This document shows positions 42,969 through 50,941 of a DNA stretch of 64,000 bases, piece after piece. The stretch comes from Acidimicrobiales bacterium. Its GTDB lineage: Bacteria > Actinomycetota > Acidimicrobiia > Acidimicrobiales > SZUA-35. Location of the stretch: positions 98,161-162,160 of the forward strand of contig JANQPB010000038.1 of assembly GCA_028285495.1 (NCBI GenBank). Direction: 5' to 3'. The stretch's first letter is position 1; every line of letters begins with the position of its first letter. The notes under the pieces are model-generated. The model did no database searches, was not told where the DNA came from, and worked only from the letters and a program-made list of their open reading frames with translations. The position numbers and the translations under genes were made by a program.

Positions 42969-44437
42969 CGTTCGCCGTTGCCGTTGCTGTCGGCCAGCAC
43001 CCAGGTGTCCTTGGACCCACCGCCCTGCGAGGAGTTCACGATCATCGACCCGGCCCGCATCGCCACCCGGGTCAGGCCGCCGGGGAAGACCCGCGTCCGG
43101 TCGCCGGTGAGCACGAAGGGTCGGAGGTCGAGGTGCCGGGGCCCGAGCACCCCGCCCTGACGGTCGAGGGCGGGCAGGGTGGAGAGCTGCACCAGTTCCT
43201 GGACCACCCAGTTGCGGTGGTCGGCCTCGATGTTGGCCCTGGCCGCGGCCAGCTCGGCGTCGGTGGCGTGGGGGCCGATCACGATGCCGTAGCCGCCGGA
43301 CTCGGCCACCGGCTTGATCACGAGCTGGTCGAGTCGGTCCAGGCAGGCCTCGCGCTGGTCGTCGTCCCACATGACGTAGGTGGTGACGTTGTCGAGCAGC
43401 GGTTCCTCGCTGAGGTAGTAGCGGATGAGGTCGGGGACGTAGGGATAGACGGCCTTGTCGTCGGCGACGCCGTTGCCGATGGCGTTGCAGACGGTCACGG
43501 TGCCGGCCCGAGCGGCGGAGAGGAGGCCGGGGATCCCGAGCGTCGAGTCGGGGCGGAACGAGACGGGGTCGAGGAAGTCATCGTCGATCCGGCGGTAGAT
43601 CACGTCGACGGGGGAGAGACCGCCGACGGTTCGGGCGTACACCACCTGGTCGTCGACCACCAGGTCTCGGCCCTCGACCAGCTCGACCCCCATGGCCCGG
43701 GCCAGGAAGGCGTGCTCGAAGTAGGCGCTGTTGTAGATGCCGGGGGTGAGGATGACGATGTTGGGGTGGTCGCCGGCCGACGGTGGGGCCACCTCCTCCA
43801 GGGTGGTGCGGAGCAGTTGCCCGTACTGCTCGACGGGCTGGACGGTGTGGTCGGCGAACAGCGCCGGGAAGGCCTTGGCCATCGCCGCCCGGTTCTCCAG
43901 CACGTAGCTGATGCCGGACGGGTTGCGGAGGTTGTCCTCCAGCACGGCGAAGCGACCGTCGGCACCGCGGACCAGGTCGATGCCGGCGATCATGCAGCGG
44001 GCGGCCGACGGCACGGCGATGCCGAAGGCCTGGCGCTCGAAGCCCTGCGACGACGTCACCAGCCACTTGGGGATGATCCCGTCCTCGACGGCGGCCCGCT
44101 CGCCGACGTAGAGGTCGTCGAGGAACCGGTTGAGGGCGATGACCCGCTGGGCCAGGCCGCGTTCCAGCTCCCGCCACTCGTCGGCCTCGATGATCCTCGG
44201 GAAGAGGTCCATCGGCCAGGTCCGCTCGGTGCCCTCGTCGTCGTCGTAGACGGTGAAGGTGATGCCCTGGCGGCGGAACTCGTCGGCCACGGCGCCCTCG
44301 AGGCGGTCGAGCTCGGCGACGGTCAGGCCGGCGAACCGACGGGCCACCTGCTCGTAGCAGTGGCGGATCCGGCCCTCGCCCTCGAAGGCCTCGTCCCACC
44401 CGCCGGGCGGCTGGTACCGATCGAGCAGGCCAACCAT
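42965..44437 (-). CDS. Circularly permuted ATP-grasp protein (DUF404/DUF407 type)
   Basis: 490 residues from ATG 44437. PGGWDEAFEGEG at the start, DLFPRIIEADEWRELERGLAQR, LNRFLDDLYVGER, AVLEDNLRNPSGISYVLENR (metal and ATP-binding), the AIGNGVADDKAVYPYVPDLI strand and VIKPVAESGGYGIVIGP are conserved in circularly permuted ATP-grasp ligases. They are predicted to form amide bonds, with an alpha-E protein and a transglutaminase-like protein as partners. TACCGT lies 8 nt upstream of the start. The reaction product is not known. Confidence 0.9.
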   Translation of the reverse strand: MVGLLDRYQPPGGWDEAFEGEGRIRHCYEQVARRFAGLTVAELDRLEGAVADEFRRQGITFTVYDDDEGTERTWPMDLFPRIIEADEWRELERGLAQRVIALNRFLDDLYVGERAAVEDGIIPKWLVTSSQGFERQAFGIAVPSAARCMIAGIDLVRGADGRFAVLEDNLRNPSGISYVLENRAAMAKAFPALFADHTVQPVEQYGQLLRTTLEEVAPPSAGDHPNIVILTPGIYNSAYFEHAFLARAMGVELVEGRDLVVDDQVVYARTVGGLSPVDVIYRRIDDDFLDPVSFRPDSTLGIPGLLSAARAGTVTVCNAIGNGVADDKAVYPYVPDLIRYYLSEEPLLDNVTTYVMWDDDQREACLDRLDQLVIKPVAESGGYGIVIGPHATDAELAAARANIEADHRNWVVQELVQLSTLPALDRQGGVLGPRHLDLRPFVLTGDRTRVFPGGLTRVAMRAGSMIVNSSQGGGSKDTWVLADSNGNGER

Positions 44438-44445
44438 CGCCAGCG

Positions 44446-44451
44446 ACGGTA
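44446..44451 (-). promoter_or_regulatory. -10 box TACCGT of the ATP-grasp operon
   Basis: TACCGT on the minus strand, 8 nt before ATG 44437; no ribosome binding site between. Confidence 0.4.
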
Positions 44452-44520
44452 GCACGCGGGCCCGGTTGCCCTCCCCTTCGGCCGAGGCTGGTGCGGCCGA
44501 GAGGGAGTCGGTGGTTGGTG

Positions 44521-44971
44521 TTTTTCGACCGCCTAAGCGCGAAACCGGCGCCATCGTTTCGCGTCTATGCGGCGCCCGTGGCCGAGGGCGGTGTCGGCCG
44601 TTGCGCCAGGCTCGTCGCTGTTTCGCGTTTATGCGGCGCCCGTGGTCGATGGGGTGTCGGTCGTTGCGCCGGGCTCGTCGCTGTTTCGCGTTTATGCGGC
44701 GCCCGTGGTCGATGGGGTGTCGGTCGTTGCGCCAGGCTCGTTACGCCAGGCTCGTTGCGCCAGGCCTGTCGCTGTTTCGCGTCTATGCGGCGCCCGTCGG
44801 CCGAGGCGGCGTTGGCCGGTCGCCAGGCCCGTCGCTGTTTCGCGTCTATGCGGCGTCCGTCGGTCGGCGGTGTGCCGAGTCCGATGCGTGTCGCGTCTCG
44901 GCGGTGTGGGGGTTCGGGTGGTCGGTGGGGCTCCCGCCGGCTGCCGTTTCGCGTTTAGGCGGCCAAAAAAA
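44521..44971. repeat. Tandem repeat array flanked by inverted terminal copies
   Basis: The 630-bp stretch between the ATP-grasp start and the methyltransferase stop has no convincing gene. It holds five direct copies of TTTCGCGTYTATGCGGCG starting at 44557, 44621, 44684, 44775 and 44838, most with ~63-bp periodicity. A sixth, altered copy (TTTCGCGTTTAGGCGG) starts at 44947. The ends are inverted copies of one sequence: 44521-44545 matches the reverse complement of 44946-44971 at 22 of 25 positions, including CGCCTAARCGCGAAAC. All three forward frames stay open, which creates false ORFs. It could be a non-autonomous element or a chromosomal repeat of unknown function. Confidence 0.8.
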
Positions 44972-45066
44972 GTACCTGGAACACCCCGGCCCCGGAGCTG
45001 CCCGGACCCCGCGATCGAGAGGCGATCCGGCGGGCCGGGCACACCGACCGGGCGTCGCCAGCCGGC

Positions 45067-45597
45067 TCAGAACAACCGTTGGGTGCCCTGCTCCAGATCG
45101 AGCAGGCGACGCTTCAGCTCCAGGCCGCCGCCGAACCCGATGAGCGACCCGTCGGCCCCGACCACCCGGTGGCAGGGCACCACGATCGGCAGCGGGTTGG
45201 CGCCGTTGGCCGCACCGACGGCCTGGGTGGCCCCCGGCTGGCCGATCGCCTCGGCCTGCTCCCGGTAGGTCATCGTCTCGCCGTACGGGATGTCGGCCAG
45301 CACCCGCCAGGCCCGCCGCTGGAACTCGGTGCCGACCGGATGCAGCGCCAGCTCGAACGTGGTCCGCCGCCGGGCGAAGTACTCGTCGAGCTGGACCCTG
45401 GCCGCCACCAGCGTCGGGTGATCGGCGTCGTCGATCGCCGGCTCGTCGACCGCCGCCACCCGGCCGTCGACCGGGAAGTGGATCGTCCGCAGGCCCCACG
45501 AGTCGGCGGTGACGACGAGCGGGCCGATCGGGCTGTCGACGATCGTGCGTCGAAGCTCGCCCGCGGGAAGCTCGCTTGCGCCCGACGTCTGCCTCAC
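45067..45597 (-). CDS. ogt: Methylated-DNA--[protein]-cysteine S-methyltransferase
   Basis: 176 residues from GTG 45597. A suicide enzyme that removes O6-alkyl groups from guanine. The active-site PCHRVVGADGSLIGFGGGLELKR is near the C-terminus (cysteine ~140), with the helix-turn-helix region TYREQAEAIGQPGATQAVGAA and the Asn hinge GANPLP. The N-terminal domain is short, as in Ogt/MGMT. TAGGAT sits 7 nt before the GTG; the promoter is back to back with that of the small gene at 45642. Confidence 0.93.
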   Translation of the reverse strand: MRQTSGASELPAGELRRTIVDSPIGPLVVTADSWGLRTIHFPVDGRVAAVDEPAIDDADHPTLVAARVQLDEYFARRRTTFELALHPVGTEFQRRAWRVLADIPYGETMTYREQAEAIGQPGATQAVGAANGANPLPIVVPCHRVVGADGSLIGFGGGLELKRRLLDLEQGTQRLF

Positions 45598-45604
45598 CCA
45601 CCCG

Positions 45605-45635
45605 ATCCTATCGGCCGGTCACCGGTCGGTAGGAT
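45605..45635. promoter_or_regulatory. Divergent pair of leaderless -10 boxes
   Basis: ATCCTA at 45605-45610 (TAGGAT on minus, 7 nt before GTG 45597) and TAGGAT at 45630-45635 (6 nt before ATG 45642) face away from each other. Their -35 regions must overlap, so the two genes probably share regulation. Confidence 0.5.
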
Positions 45636-45641
45636 GGCTCC

Positions 45642-45785
45642 ATGCTGACGCTCGTACGACGTGTCGCCGCCGCCCTCGGCCTCGCCGGCCTGATCGCCAC
45701 GCTGTTCCGTCTCCGGGGCCAGGGAGGCGTCCCCCCGACCACCGGCGGCTGGCGGGAGGTCCCCGAGTCCGAGCTGCATCGATGA
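45642..45785 (+). CDS. Small single-helix membrane protein (47 aa)
   Basis: 47 residues: MLTLVRRVAAALGLAGLIAT begins a probable membrane helix, then an Arg/Gly-rich hinge and a C-terminus ending GWREVPESELHR. Not a family I recognise. Support for a real gene is the TAGGAT box exactly 6 nt before ATG 45642 (as in other leaderless starts of the window), positively charged residues before the helix, and its position between two genes with no other use of the space. Confidence 0.55.
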   Translation: MLTLVRRVAAALGLAGLIATLFRLRGQGGVPPTTGGWREVPESELHR

Positions 45786-45829
45786 CGGGCGGCCGATGAC
45801 GGGCAGTCGATGAGCCTGCGAGTGGTGGC

Positions 45830-46819
45830 GTGCGGGTAGCGGTCGTCGGGCTCGGCACCACCGGCTCCCACCTCGCTCGCCAGCTTCGCCGACCGGACGT
45901 CGAACACCTCCAGCTCCACGACCCCGACGACTCGCGGGTCCGCTCGGTCCGCGGCGCCCTCGACCGGGAGCTCACCGCCGAGACGGGCCCGCCGACGGCG
46001 ACCGATCCCCCCGACGTCGTCGTGCTGGCCAGCCCGACCGGCACCCATCTCGACACGGCCAGGAAGATGCTCGACGCCGGAAGCCACATCGTGTCGATCT
46101 CCGATGACCCGATCGAGGTCGAGCAACTCCTCGCCCTCGACCCGCTCGCCATCGAGAGGGGCCGATCGGTGGTGGTCGGCGCCGGGTTCTGCCCCGGCCT
46201 GAGCGAGATCCTCGCCCGCTGGGCCGGCGATCAGCTCGACCGGGTGGCCGGCATCTCGGTGGCGACGGCCGGCACCGGCGGTCCGGCCTGCGCCCGCCAG
46301 CACCACCGCGCGCTCAAGCGGGAGTCCCGCGACTGGCGCCACGGTCGGTGGGAGGTGCGGCGCGGCGGCTCGGGGCGCGACCTCGCCTGGTTCCCCGACC
46401 CGATCGGCGCCCGCGACACCTACCTCGCCGCCCTGGCCAGCCCCCTGATCCTGCAACGCACCTACCCCGAGGCCGATCGGATCTCGGCCCGGGTAGCGGC
46501 CAACCGCCGTGACCGCCTGACCATCCGACTGCCGATGCTCCGCCGCCCCCACCTCGACGGCGGTCCCGGCGGCATCCGGGTCGAGGTCCGGGGCCGGGCC
46601 GGCGAGGCGGTCGAGACCCTGGTCTACGGGGTGATGGACCACCCGTCGGTCGCGGCGGGGACCGTCGCCGCCGTCGTCGCCATCGCCGCCGGTCGTCAGC
46701 TCGCACCGCTCGGAGCCAACGGCCTGGCCGCGTGGGACGAGCCGGTGGCGTTGCTCACCGAGCTGCACCGTCGCGGCGTCCGAGCCGCCACGTTCACCGG
46801 TCAGCTCGCCCTCCCATAG
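45830..46819 (+). CDS. NAD(P)-binding oxidoreductase-like protein
   Basis: 329 residues. The Rossmann start MRVAVVGLGTTGSHLARQLRR has a GxGxxG dinucleotide loop, and VVVLASPTGTHLDTARKMLDAGSHIVSIS matches strand 4 of Gfo/Idh and saccharopine-dehydrogenase-like folds. GAGFCPGLSEILARW resembles the substrate-binding start of the latter group. The substrate is unknown. GTG 45830 is used as start because the Rossmann strand begins there. It is followed by a 180-bp gap before a sigma factor gene. Confidence 0.75.
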   Translation: MRVAVVGLGTTGSHLARQLRRPDVEHLQLHDPDDSRVRSVRGALDRELTAETGPPTATDPPDVVVLASPTGTHLDTARKMLDAGSHIVSISDDPIEVEQLLALDPLAIERGRSVVVGAGFCPGLSEILARWAGDQLDRVAGISVATAGTGGPACARQHHRALKRESRDWRHGRWEVRRGGSGRDLAWFPDPIGARDTYLAALASPLILQRTYPEADRISARVAANRRDRLTIRLPMLRRPHLDGGPGGIRVEVRGRAGEAVETLVYGVMDHPSVAAGTVAAVVAIAAGRQLAPLGANGLAAWDEPVALLTELHRRGVRAATFTGQLALP

Positions 46820-46872
46820 CCCGCCGGTCGGCCCGGTTCGACAACCGCGGACCAGAATCGACGTCGTCGCGC

Positions 46873-46899
46873 TCAAGTTCGGCCGCCAACGGGTCGAAA
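46873..46899 (+). promoter_or_regulatory. Sigma-28-like promoter box, upstream copy
   Basis: TCAAGTTC-N11-GGTCGAAA, in the -35/-10 spacing of FliA-type promoters (consensus near TAAAGTTT-N11-GCCGATAA). 99 bp before the sigma gene start. Confidence 0.45.
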
Positions 46900-46930
46900 C
46901 CAACATTGGAGACTTCCAGGAAGAAATCTC

Positions 46931-46957
46931 TCAAGTTCCGGGCACATCGTGTCGAGA
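46931..46957 (+). promoter_or_regulatory. Sigma-28-like promoter box, downstream copy
   Basis: TCAAGTTC-N11-TGTCGAGA, the same layout as the box 58 bp upstream. The identical TCAAGTTC and spacing suggest tandem promoters or a duplicated binding site. Confidence 0.45.
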
Positions 46958-46998
46958 ACTCCTTGCGTCACGGAGGATTACTCGAAGGGTGTACGACG

Positions 46999-47883
46999 AT
47001 GCCGCTGTCGCACGATGAGCTGAACGCTCGGATCGAAGCCAACCTGTCCCTGGTCAAGCACGTGGTGTTCCAGGTCGCGGTCCACTTCCCCCGCCACGTC
47101 GATCGCGAGGAGCTGGCCCGAGCCGGCGCCCTCGGGCTGGTCGAGGCGGCCCGCCGCTACGACGAGGACCGGGGCGTTCCCTTCGAGCGCTTCGCCGCCC
47201 AGCGGATCCGGGGTGCGATCCTCGACTCGGTTCGGGCCGCCGACTGGGCCCCCCGCTCGGTTCGCCTGCTGGCACGCCGCCTCGAGTCGACCGAGCAGCA
47301 GCTCGCCAGCGAGCTCGGCCGGGTCCCGAACCTGACCGAGATGGCCGAGGCCCTCGGCGTCAGCATGGACGAGCTGGCCCGGCTGCGGGATCGCCTGTTC
47401 CGGTCGGTCGTGCTCGCCCTCGACCACGAGACCAGCGACGACTCCGACGAGGACCTGACGCTCGTCGACGTGCTCCGCGACGCCTCGGCCATCGAGCCGT
47501 CCGAGGAGCTGGAGAGCCGCGAGCTCCACACCTACCTGCGGGACGCCGTCCAGCTGCTGCCCGAGCGGCAGCGGTTCGTGATCGTCGGCTACTTCCTCGA
47601 GGGCAAGACCTCGCAGGACCTGGCCCGCTTCCTCGGCGTCACCGAGTCACGGATCTCCCAGCTCCGCAGCGAGGCGCTCCGCAATCTGCGGCTCGGGATC
47701 GAGGCCCAGTACGAGGCGACGCCAGCCGACGACCCGGTCGGCCGGGTGGCCCGCCGTCAGGCCGCCTACGTCGAGGGCATCGGTGTCGCCTCCGAGTGGA
47801 AGTCACGGCTCGACCGGTGGGACGACGAGTACGACGTCCCCGAGGAGCCGTTGCTGCCCGTGACCCGGGTCAAGGTCTCCTAG
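46999..47883 (+). CDS. Sigma-70 family factor of the FliA/WhiG (sigma-28) type
   Basis: 294 residues. Region 2 has EELARAGALGLVEAARRYDEDRGVPFERFAAQRIRGAILD followed by AADWAPRSVR, the hallmark of FliA/WhiG. Region 3 is LASELGRVPNLTEMAEALGV, and region 4 is LLPERQRFVIVGYFLEGKTSQDLARFLGVTESRISQLRSEA. A ~70-residue C-terminal extension is unusual. ATG 46999 follows GAAGGG. No flagellar, FlgM-like or sporulation gene is near, although an orphan chemoreceptor is in the window. Two FliA-type boxes precede it, which suggests autoregulation. Confidence 0.9.
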   Translation: MPLSHDELNARIEANLSLVKHVVFQVAVHFPRHVDREELARAGALGLVEAARRYDEDRGVPFERFAAQRIRGAILDSVRAADWAPRSVRLLARRLESTEQQLASELGRVPNLTEMAEALGVSMDELARLRDRLFRSVVLALDHETSDDSDEDLTLVDVLRDASAIEPSEELESRELHTYLRDAVQLLPERQRFVIVGYFLEGKTSQDLARFLGVTESRISQLRSEALRNLRLGIEAQYEATPADDPVGRVARRQAAYVEGIGVASEWKSRLDRWDDEYDVPEEPLLPVTRVKVS

Positions 47884-47896
47884 GAGCGTCTCCTAG
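47880..47896. terminator. Bidirectional hairpin holding both convergent stop codons
   Basis: CTAGGAG-CGT-CTCCTAG, a perfect 7-bp stem. The stop codons of the sigma gene (47881-47883) and of the convergent isomerase-like gene (47893-47895) both lie within the stem. Confidence 0.5.
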
Positions 47897-48633
47897 AACG
47901 TCGCCGCCTGCTGCCAGCGCTCGAGCAGCGTGGCATCGCCGAAGACCTCGAGCCGGGACGGCGGGATCCGCCCCCACACGAGGAGCAGGAGGTCGGCGAC
48001 CGGGCCCCTGGCGGCGACATCACCCTTGGCATGGGCCCGCTCCCACGCCACCTCCTCGGGCCCGTAGGTGAGGAGCCACTCCCCACCCTCGATGTCGGTT
48101 GCGTGCAGGTGCACGGTCTCCCCGGCACCGGACAGCGCCGGGAACTGCATGCGGTGGGGCACGAAGACCTGCAGGACCTCGTCGATCCCGTCGAGCGCCT
48201 GGCGGCTGTCGATCGGCTCGGGGCTGAACGAGGCCGACTCGGCGTCCCACCGGTGCATCGCCACCTCGTGGCCGAGGCGGCGGAACCACCACGACGCCGG
48301 CTGGGGACCGGTGAAGGTCGGGTGCAGCTCGTCGAGGTCGGCGCCGTCGAGGGTGGCCAACAGCTCCTGGCAACCGACGCCGAGCCAGTCGATCACGTCG
48401 TCGCCCGGCGGCGGCTCGGCGACGGCGGAGCGAGGCGGTCGCTCGTCTGGCGCCGCCTCCAACGCCAGCCGGGCGTAGCGGACGACCCAGCCGGTGTGGC
48501 CGACCACCGACCGGACGGTCCACCCGTCGAGGTGGGGAACGTCGAGATCGAGCATCTTGGGGTCGAGCTGCGACAGCCGGGCCGCCTCGACCTGCAGCAG
48601 GTGCCGGTGATCGGCGGGGGTCAGTTCGCTCAC
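47893..48633 (-). CDS. Maleylpyruvate isomerase/DinB-like mycothiol-dependent family protein
   Basis: 246 residues from GTG 48633. DinB-like four-helix N-terminal domain (LDVPHLDGWTVRSVVGHTGWVVRYA) with the metal-binding histidines in HTGW and RLGHEVAMHRWDAE. A C-terminal MDMPI-like domain carries HATDIEGGEWLL. These actinobacterial proteins use mycothiol for isomerase or transferase reactions. The real substrate is unknown. TAGATT is 7 nt upstream of the GTG. Convergent with the sigma gene. Confidence 0.82.
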   Translation of the reverse strand: MSELTPADHRHLLQVEAARLSQLDPKMLDLDVPHLDGWTVRSVVGHTGWVVRYARLALEAAPDERPPRSAVAEPPPGDDVIDWLGVGCQELLATLDGADLDELHPTFTGPQPASWWFRRLGHEVAMHRWDAESASFSPEPIDSRQALDGIDEVLQVFVPHRMQFPALSGAGETVHLHATDIEGGEWLLTYGPEEVAWERAHAKGDVAARGPVADLLLLVWGRIPPSRLEVFGDATLLERWQQAATF

Positions 48634-48640
48634 CCGGGCG

Positions 48641-48646
48641 AATCTA
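48641..48646 (-). promoter_or_regulatory. -10 box TAGATT of a probable leaderless promoter
   Basis: TAGATT on the minus strand, 7 nt before GTG 48633. Confidence 0.45.
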
Positions 48647-48795
48647 GCAGCCCGCCCCGAGCGGCCTGGCCAAACGGGCCCGTTGGCCCGGCCGGTGTGA
48701 CCGGGACCACACGGGACCCGGTCGGAGGTGGGGTGGGGCCCCTATCGGGAAGTCGGCCGGGAGCTGGCACCATGGAACGTGGAGGAATCGCCATC

Positions 48796-49629
48796 ATGTC
48801 CCGACCGACCAATCCGACCCCGCTCGTCCGGCTCGCCGCCGCAGTCCTCGCCATCACCCTGATCGCCGTCGCCTGCAGCGACGGGGACGACGACGCCGGC
48901 ATCGCCACCGGCACCACGGGCGGTGAGACCATCGACGCCACGACCGACGGGGCCACCGCCTCGACCGCGTCCTCCGCCTCGAGCACCGTCACGTCAGACC
49001 AGCCGACCACCTCGACGACCGCCGCCTCGTCGACGACCTCGACCACCGCCGAGCTCGCCGGCGAGCCCTGGGACGGGTTCGCCAGGGACGGCGACGTCCT
49101 CAGCGTCTTCGGCGTGGCCCACGACGACATGCTGAACGTCCGAGCCGGCCCCGGCACCGACACCGACATCGTGGCCACCGTCGCCCCGACCGCCGACGAC
49201 CTCGTCGCCACCGGGCGGGCTCGCCAACTGCCACGCTCGTTCTGGTACGAGGTCGAGGTCGATGGCGCCACGGGCTGGGTCTCGGTCGCCTTCGTCGCCT
49301 TCGTCGGCCCGACCGATGACGCCACCGCCGAGTTCCTGGCCGCCAACGGCCCGGCCTCGGCCGAGACCCTCGTCGACCTGGCCGACTTCGTCGGCACGGC
49401 CCTCGGCTCCGACGATCCGCCGTCGACGATCGTCCAGACCGTCGCCCCGACCGTCGGCGACCTCGGCGAGATCACCGTCGACGTGGTCGGCATCGGCGAC
49501 GACGCCGGCGCCGGCTACCGCCTGCACCTGTTCGCCGAGGAGAACGCCAACGGCGAGACCTGGGACCTGCGGACCATCGAGCGAACGAGCTTCTGCACCC
49601 GCGGCGTCTCCGGCGAGTTCTGCGTCTGA
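48796..49629 (+). CDS. Lipoprotein with bacterial SH3-like domain
   Basis: 277 residues from ATG 48796, preceded by GGAGG. The signal PLVRLAAAVLAITLIAVAC ends at a lipobox cysteine. A Thr/Ser-rich spacer (STTSTTAASSTTSTT-like) follows. The central domain FGVAHDDMLNVRAGPGTDTD has the LNVRAGPG motif of bacterial SH3 domains, which often bind cell-wall peptides. The C-terminal ~110 residues, ending with two cysteines (FCTRGVSGEFCV), are not recognised. Probably anchored on the outer face of the membrane; role unknown. Confidence 0.85.
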   Translation: MSRPTNPTPLVRLAAAVLAITLIAVACSDGDDDAGIATGTTGGETIDATTDGATASTASSASSTVTSDQPTTSTTAASSTTSTTAELAGEPWDGFARDGDVLSVFGVAHDDMLNVRAGPGTDTDIVATVAPTADDLVATGRARQLPRSFWYEVEVDGATGWVSVAFVAFVGPTDDATAEFLAANGPASAETLVDLADFVGTALGSDDPPSTIVQTVAPTVGDLGEITVDVVGIGDDAGAGYRLHLFAEENANGETWDLRTIERTSFCTRGVSGEFCV

Positions 49630-49657
49630 GTGCTCGCTGCGGCCCCGAGGCGCTCGC

Positions 49658-50800
49658 TCACGAGCTGCGTTCGAGCAGCCGAGCCAGGCTGGCCGGGGCG
49701 CGAACCGACACCGGCCCGGCGATCCCCGGCGCCTCGGCGAACGACCGCACCCGGTCGATCAGCGTCACCGTGAGCTCGACCCCGGCCGGCACCAGCTGGG
49801 GACCGCTCGACAGGAGGATGTCCGCCTGCAGCACCATCCCGGCCCGCAGGTCGTCGACCGGGATCTCCAGGTCGACGTCGTCCTCGTCCTCCCGCACCGC
49901 CCCGAGGGCGGCCAGCAGGAAGCCGGGCGGGTGCAGGGGACCGGCGCCGATGAGCCCGACGGCCTCGTCGAGGCTGTGCCCGGCCAGCACCAGGTCGTCG
50001 ACCCGGACCGCCAGCCGGAGGACCTCGGCGTCGAGGTCACGGTCGTCCCACAGGTCACGATCACGCTGATCCCATCGGCCGTCCGGCGGTAGCTGACCCC
50101 GCACGAGCGCCGCCACCGACTCCAGCCCGGGCACGTGGATCAACAGCTCGGCGGCGATCTCGACCCGTCGGTCGAGCAACTCCGGCGGCTCGACGCCATC
50201 GCCGACCGGGACGACGACCCGGCCGAGCTGGGACAGGGCGGCGGCCAGGTCGAGCTCGCGACCGATCGGCCGGCCGAGCCCGGCGCTGATCTGCCCGGCG
50301 AGGTGCCGGATCCGGGTCCCCCGCTCGGCGGCGTCGTCGTCGATCCGTCCGATCAGATCACACAACAGCTCGACCGTCCCGTTGAGGGCCCGGTCGACGA
50401 GCGACGCGGCCAGGCGGCGTCCCTGGTTGCCGGCCAGCGCGACATCGACCGCGTCGAGCAGGTCGTCCGGGCGGCATGGCCACGGCAGCCGGAGCACATC
50501 GCCGTCGTCGGCGGTGGCCCGGGCCACCCCGAGGTCGGTCCGATCGGCCAACACGATCCTGGCGACGCCGGGATGCAGCCGACGGAGGTCGGCGAGCAGC
50601 GTCGTGTCGTGGCCGGTCGTCGTGAGATCGGCGATGACGGCGTCGACGTCGGCCCGGTCGCCGAGGCGAGCCAGGGCCCCGTCAACCGTACCGACGGCGT
50701 CCAGGTGGTAGCGCTCGCCGAGGATCGCATCGAGACCGGCGAGTCGATCGGTTCCGGCGGCGACGCAGAGCAACCGGGGCCTGGCCGTCTCCACGGGCAT
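49658..50800 (-). CDS. Degenerate receiver / HD-GYP-like regulatory protein
   Basis: 380 residues from ATG 50800, with AAGGAG upstream. The N-terminus (PRLLCVAAGTDRLAGLDAIL ... VDAVIADLTTTGHD) has the shape of a response-regulator receiver, with the usual Lys replaced by an LPWPCRPDDLLDAV stretch. The middle resembles an HD-GYP domain (RIRHLAGQISAGLGR ... AALSQLGRVVVPVG), but the HD metal pair of ALLHDIGK has become LSQLGR and no GYP loop is seen, so phosphodiesterase activity is unlikely. The C-terminal LRAGMVLQADILLSSGPQLVPAG motif also occurs in HD-type regulators. No histidine kinase is adjacent. Confidence 0.65.
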   Translation of the reverse strand: MPVETARPRLLCVAAGTDRLAGLDAILGERYHLDAVGTVDGALARLGDRADVDAVIADLTTTGHDTTLLADLRRLHPGVARIVLADRTDLGVARATADDGDVLRLPWPCRPDDLLDAVDVALAGNQGRRLAASLVDRALNGTVELLCDLIGRIDDDAAERGTRIRHLAGQISAGLGRPIGRELDLAAALSQLGRVVVPVGDGVEPPELLDRRVEIAAELLIHVPGLESVAALVRGQLPPDGRWDQRDRDLWDDRDLDAEVLRLAVRVDDLVLAGHSLDEAVGLIGAGPLHPPGFLLAALGAVREDEDDVDLEIPVDDLRAGMVLQADILLSSGPQLVPAGVELTVTLIDRVRSFAEAPGIAGPVSVRAPASLARLLERSS

Positions 50801-50941
50801 CAACAACGAATCTCCTTGCGAGGTGGACGCGTTGGTAGCAATCGGCAGAAGGACCGCCGACCTCAAGAGGCCGGTCGATCGTGAACCAGATCTGCCGTCG
50901 GCGGGGCCAGCCCCAGAGGCCTCGGGCCCTCCGGCGACGGC

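Noticed and set aside
44557..44964. A CRISPR-like array
   Set aside because: The repeat unit continues into the supposed spacers, which are near copies of each other, spacing is irregular, and no cas gene is present.
44466..45268. Three overlapping plus-strand frames with repeated FRVYAAPV-type peptides
   Set aside because: All three frames are open through the same DNA repeats, with no ribosome binding site or domain, and one frame runs antisense into the methyltransferase gene. It is repeat DNA, not a repeat protein.
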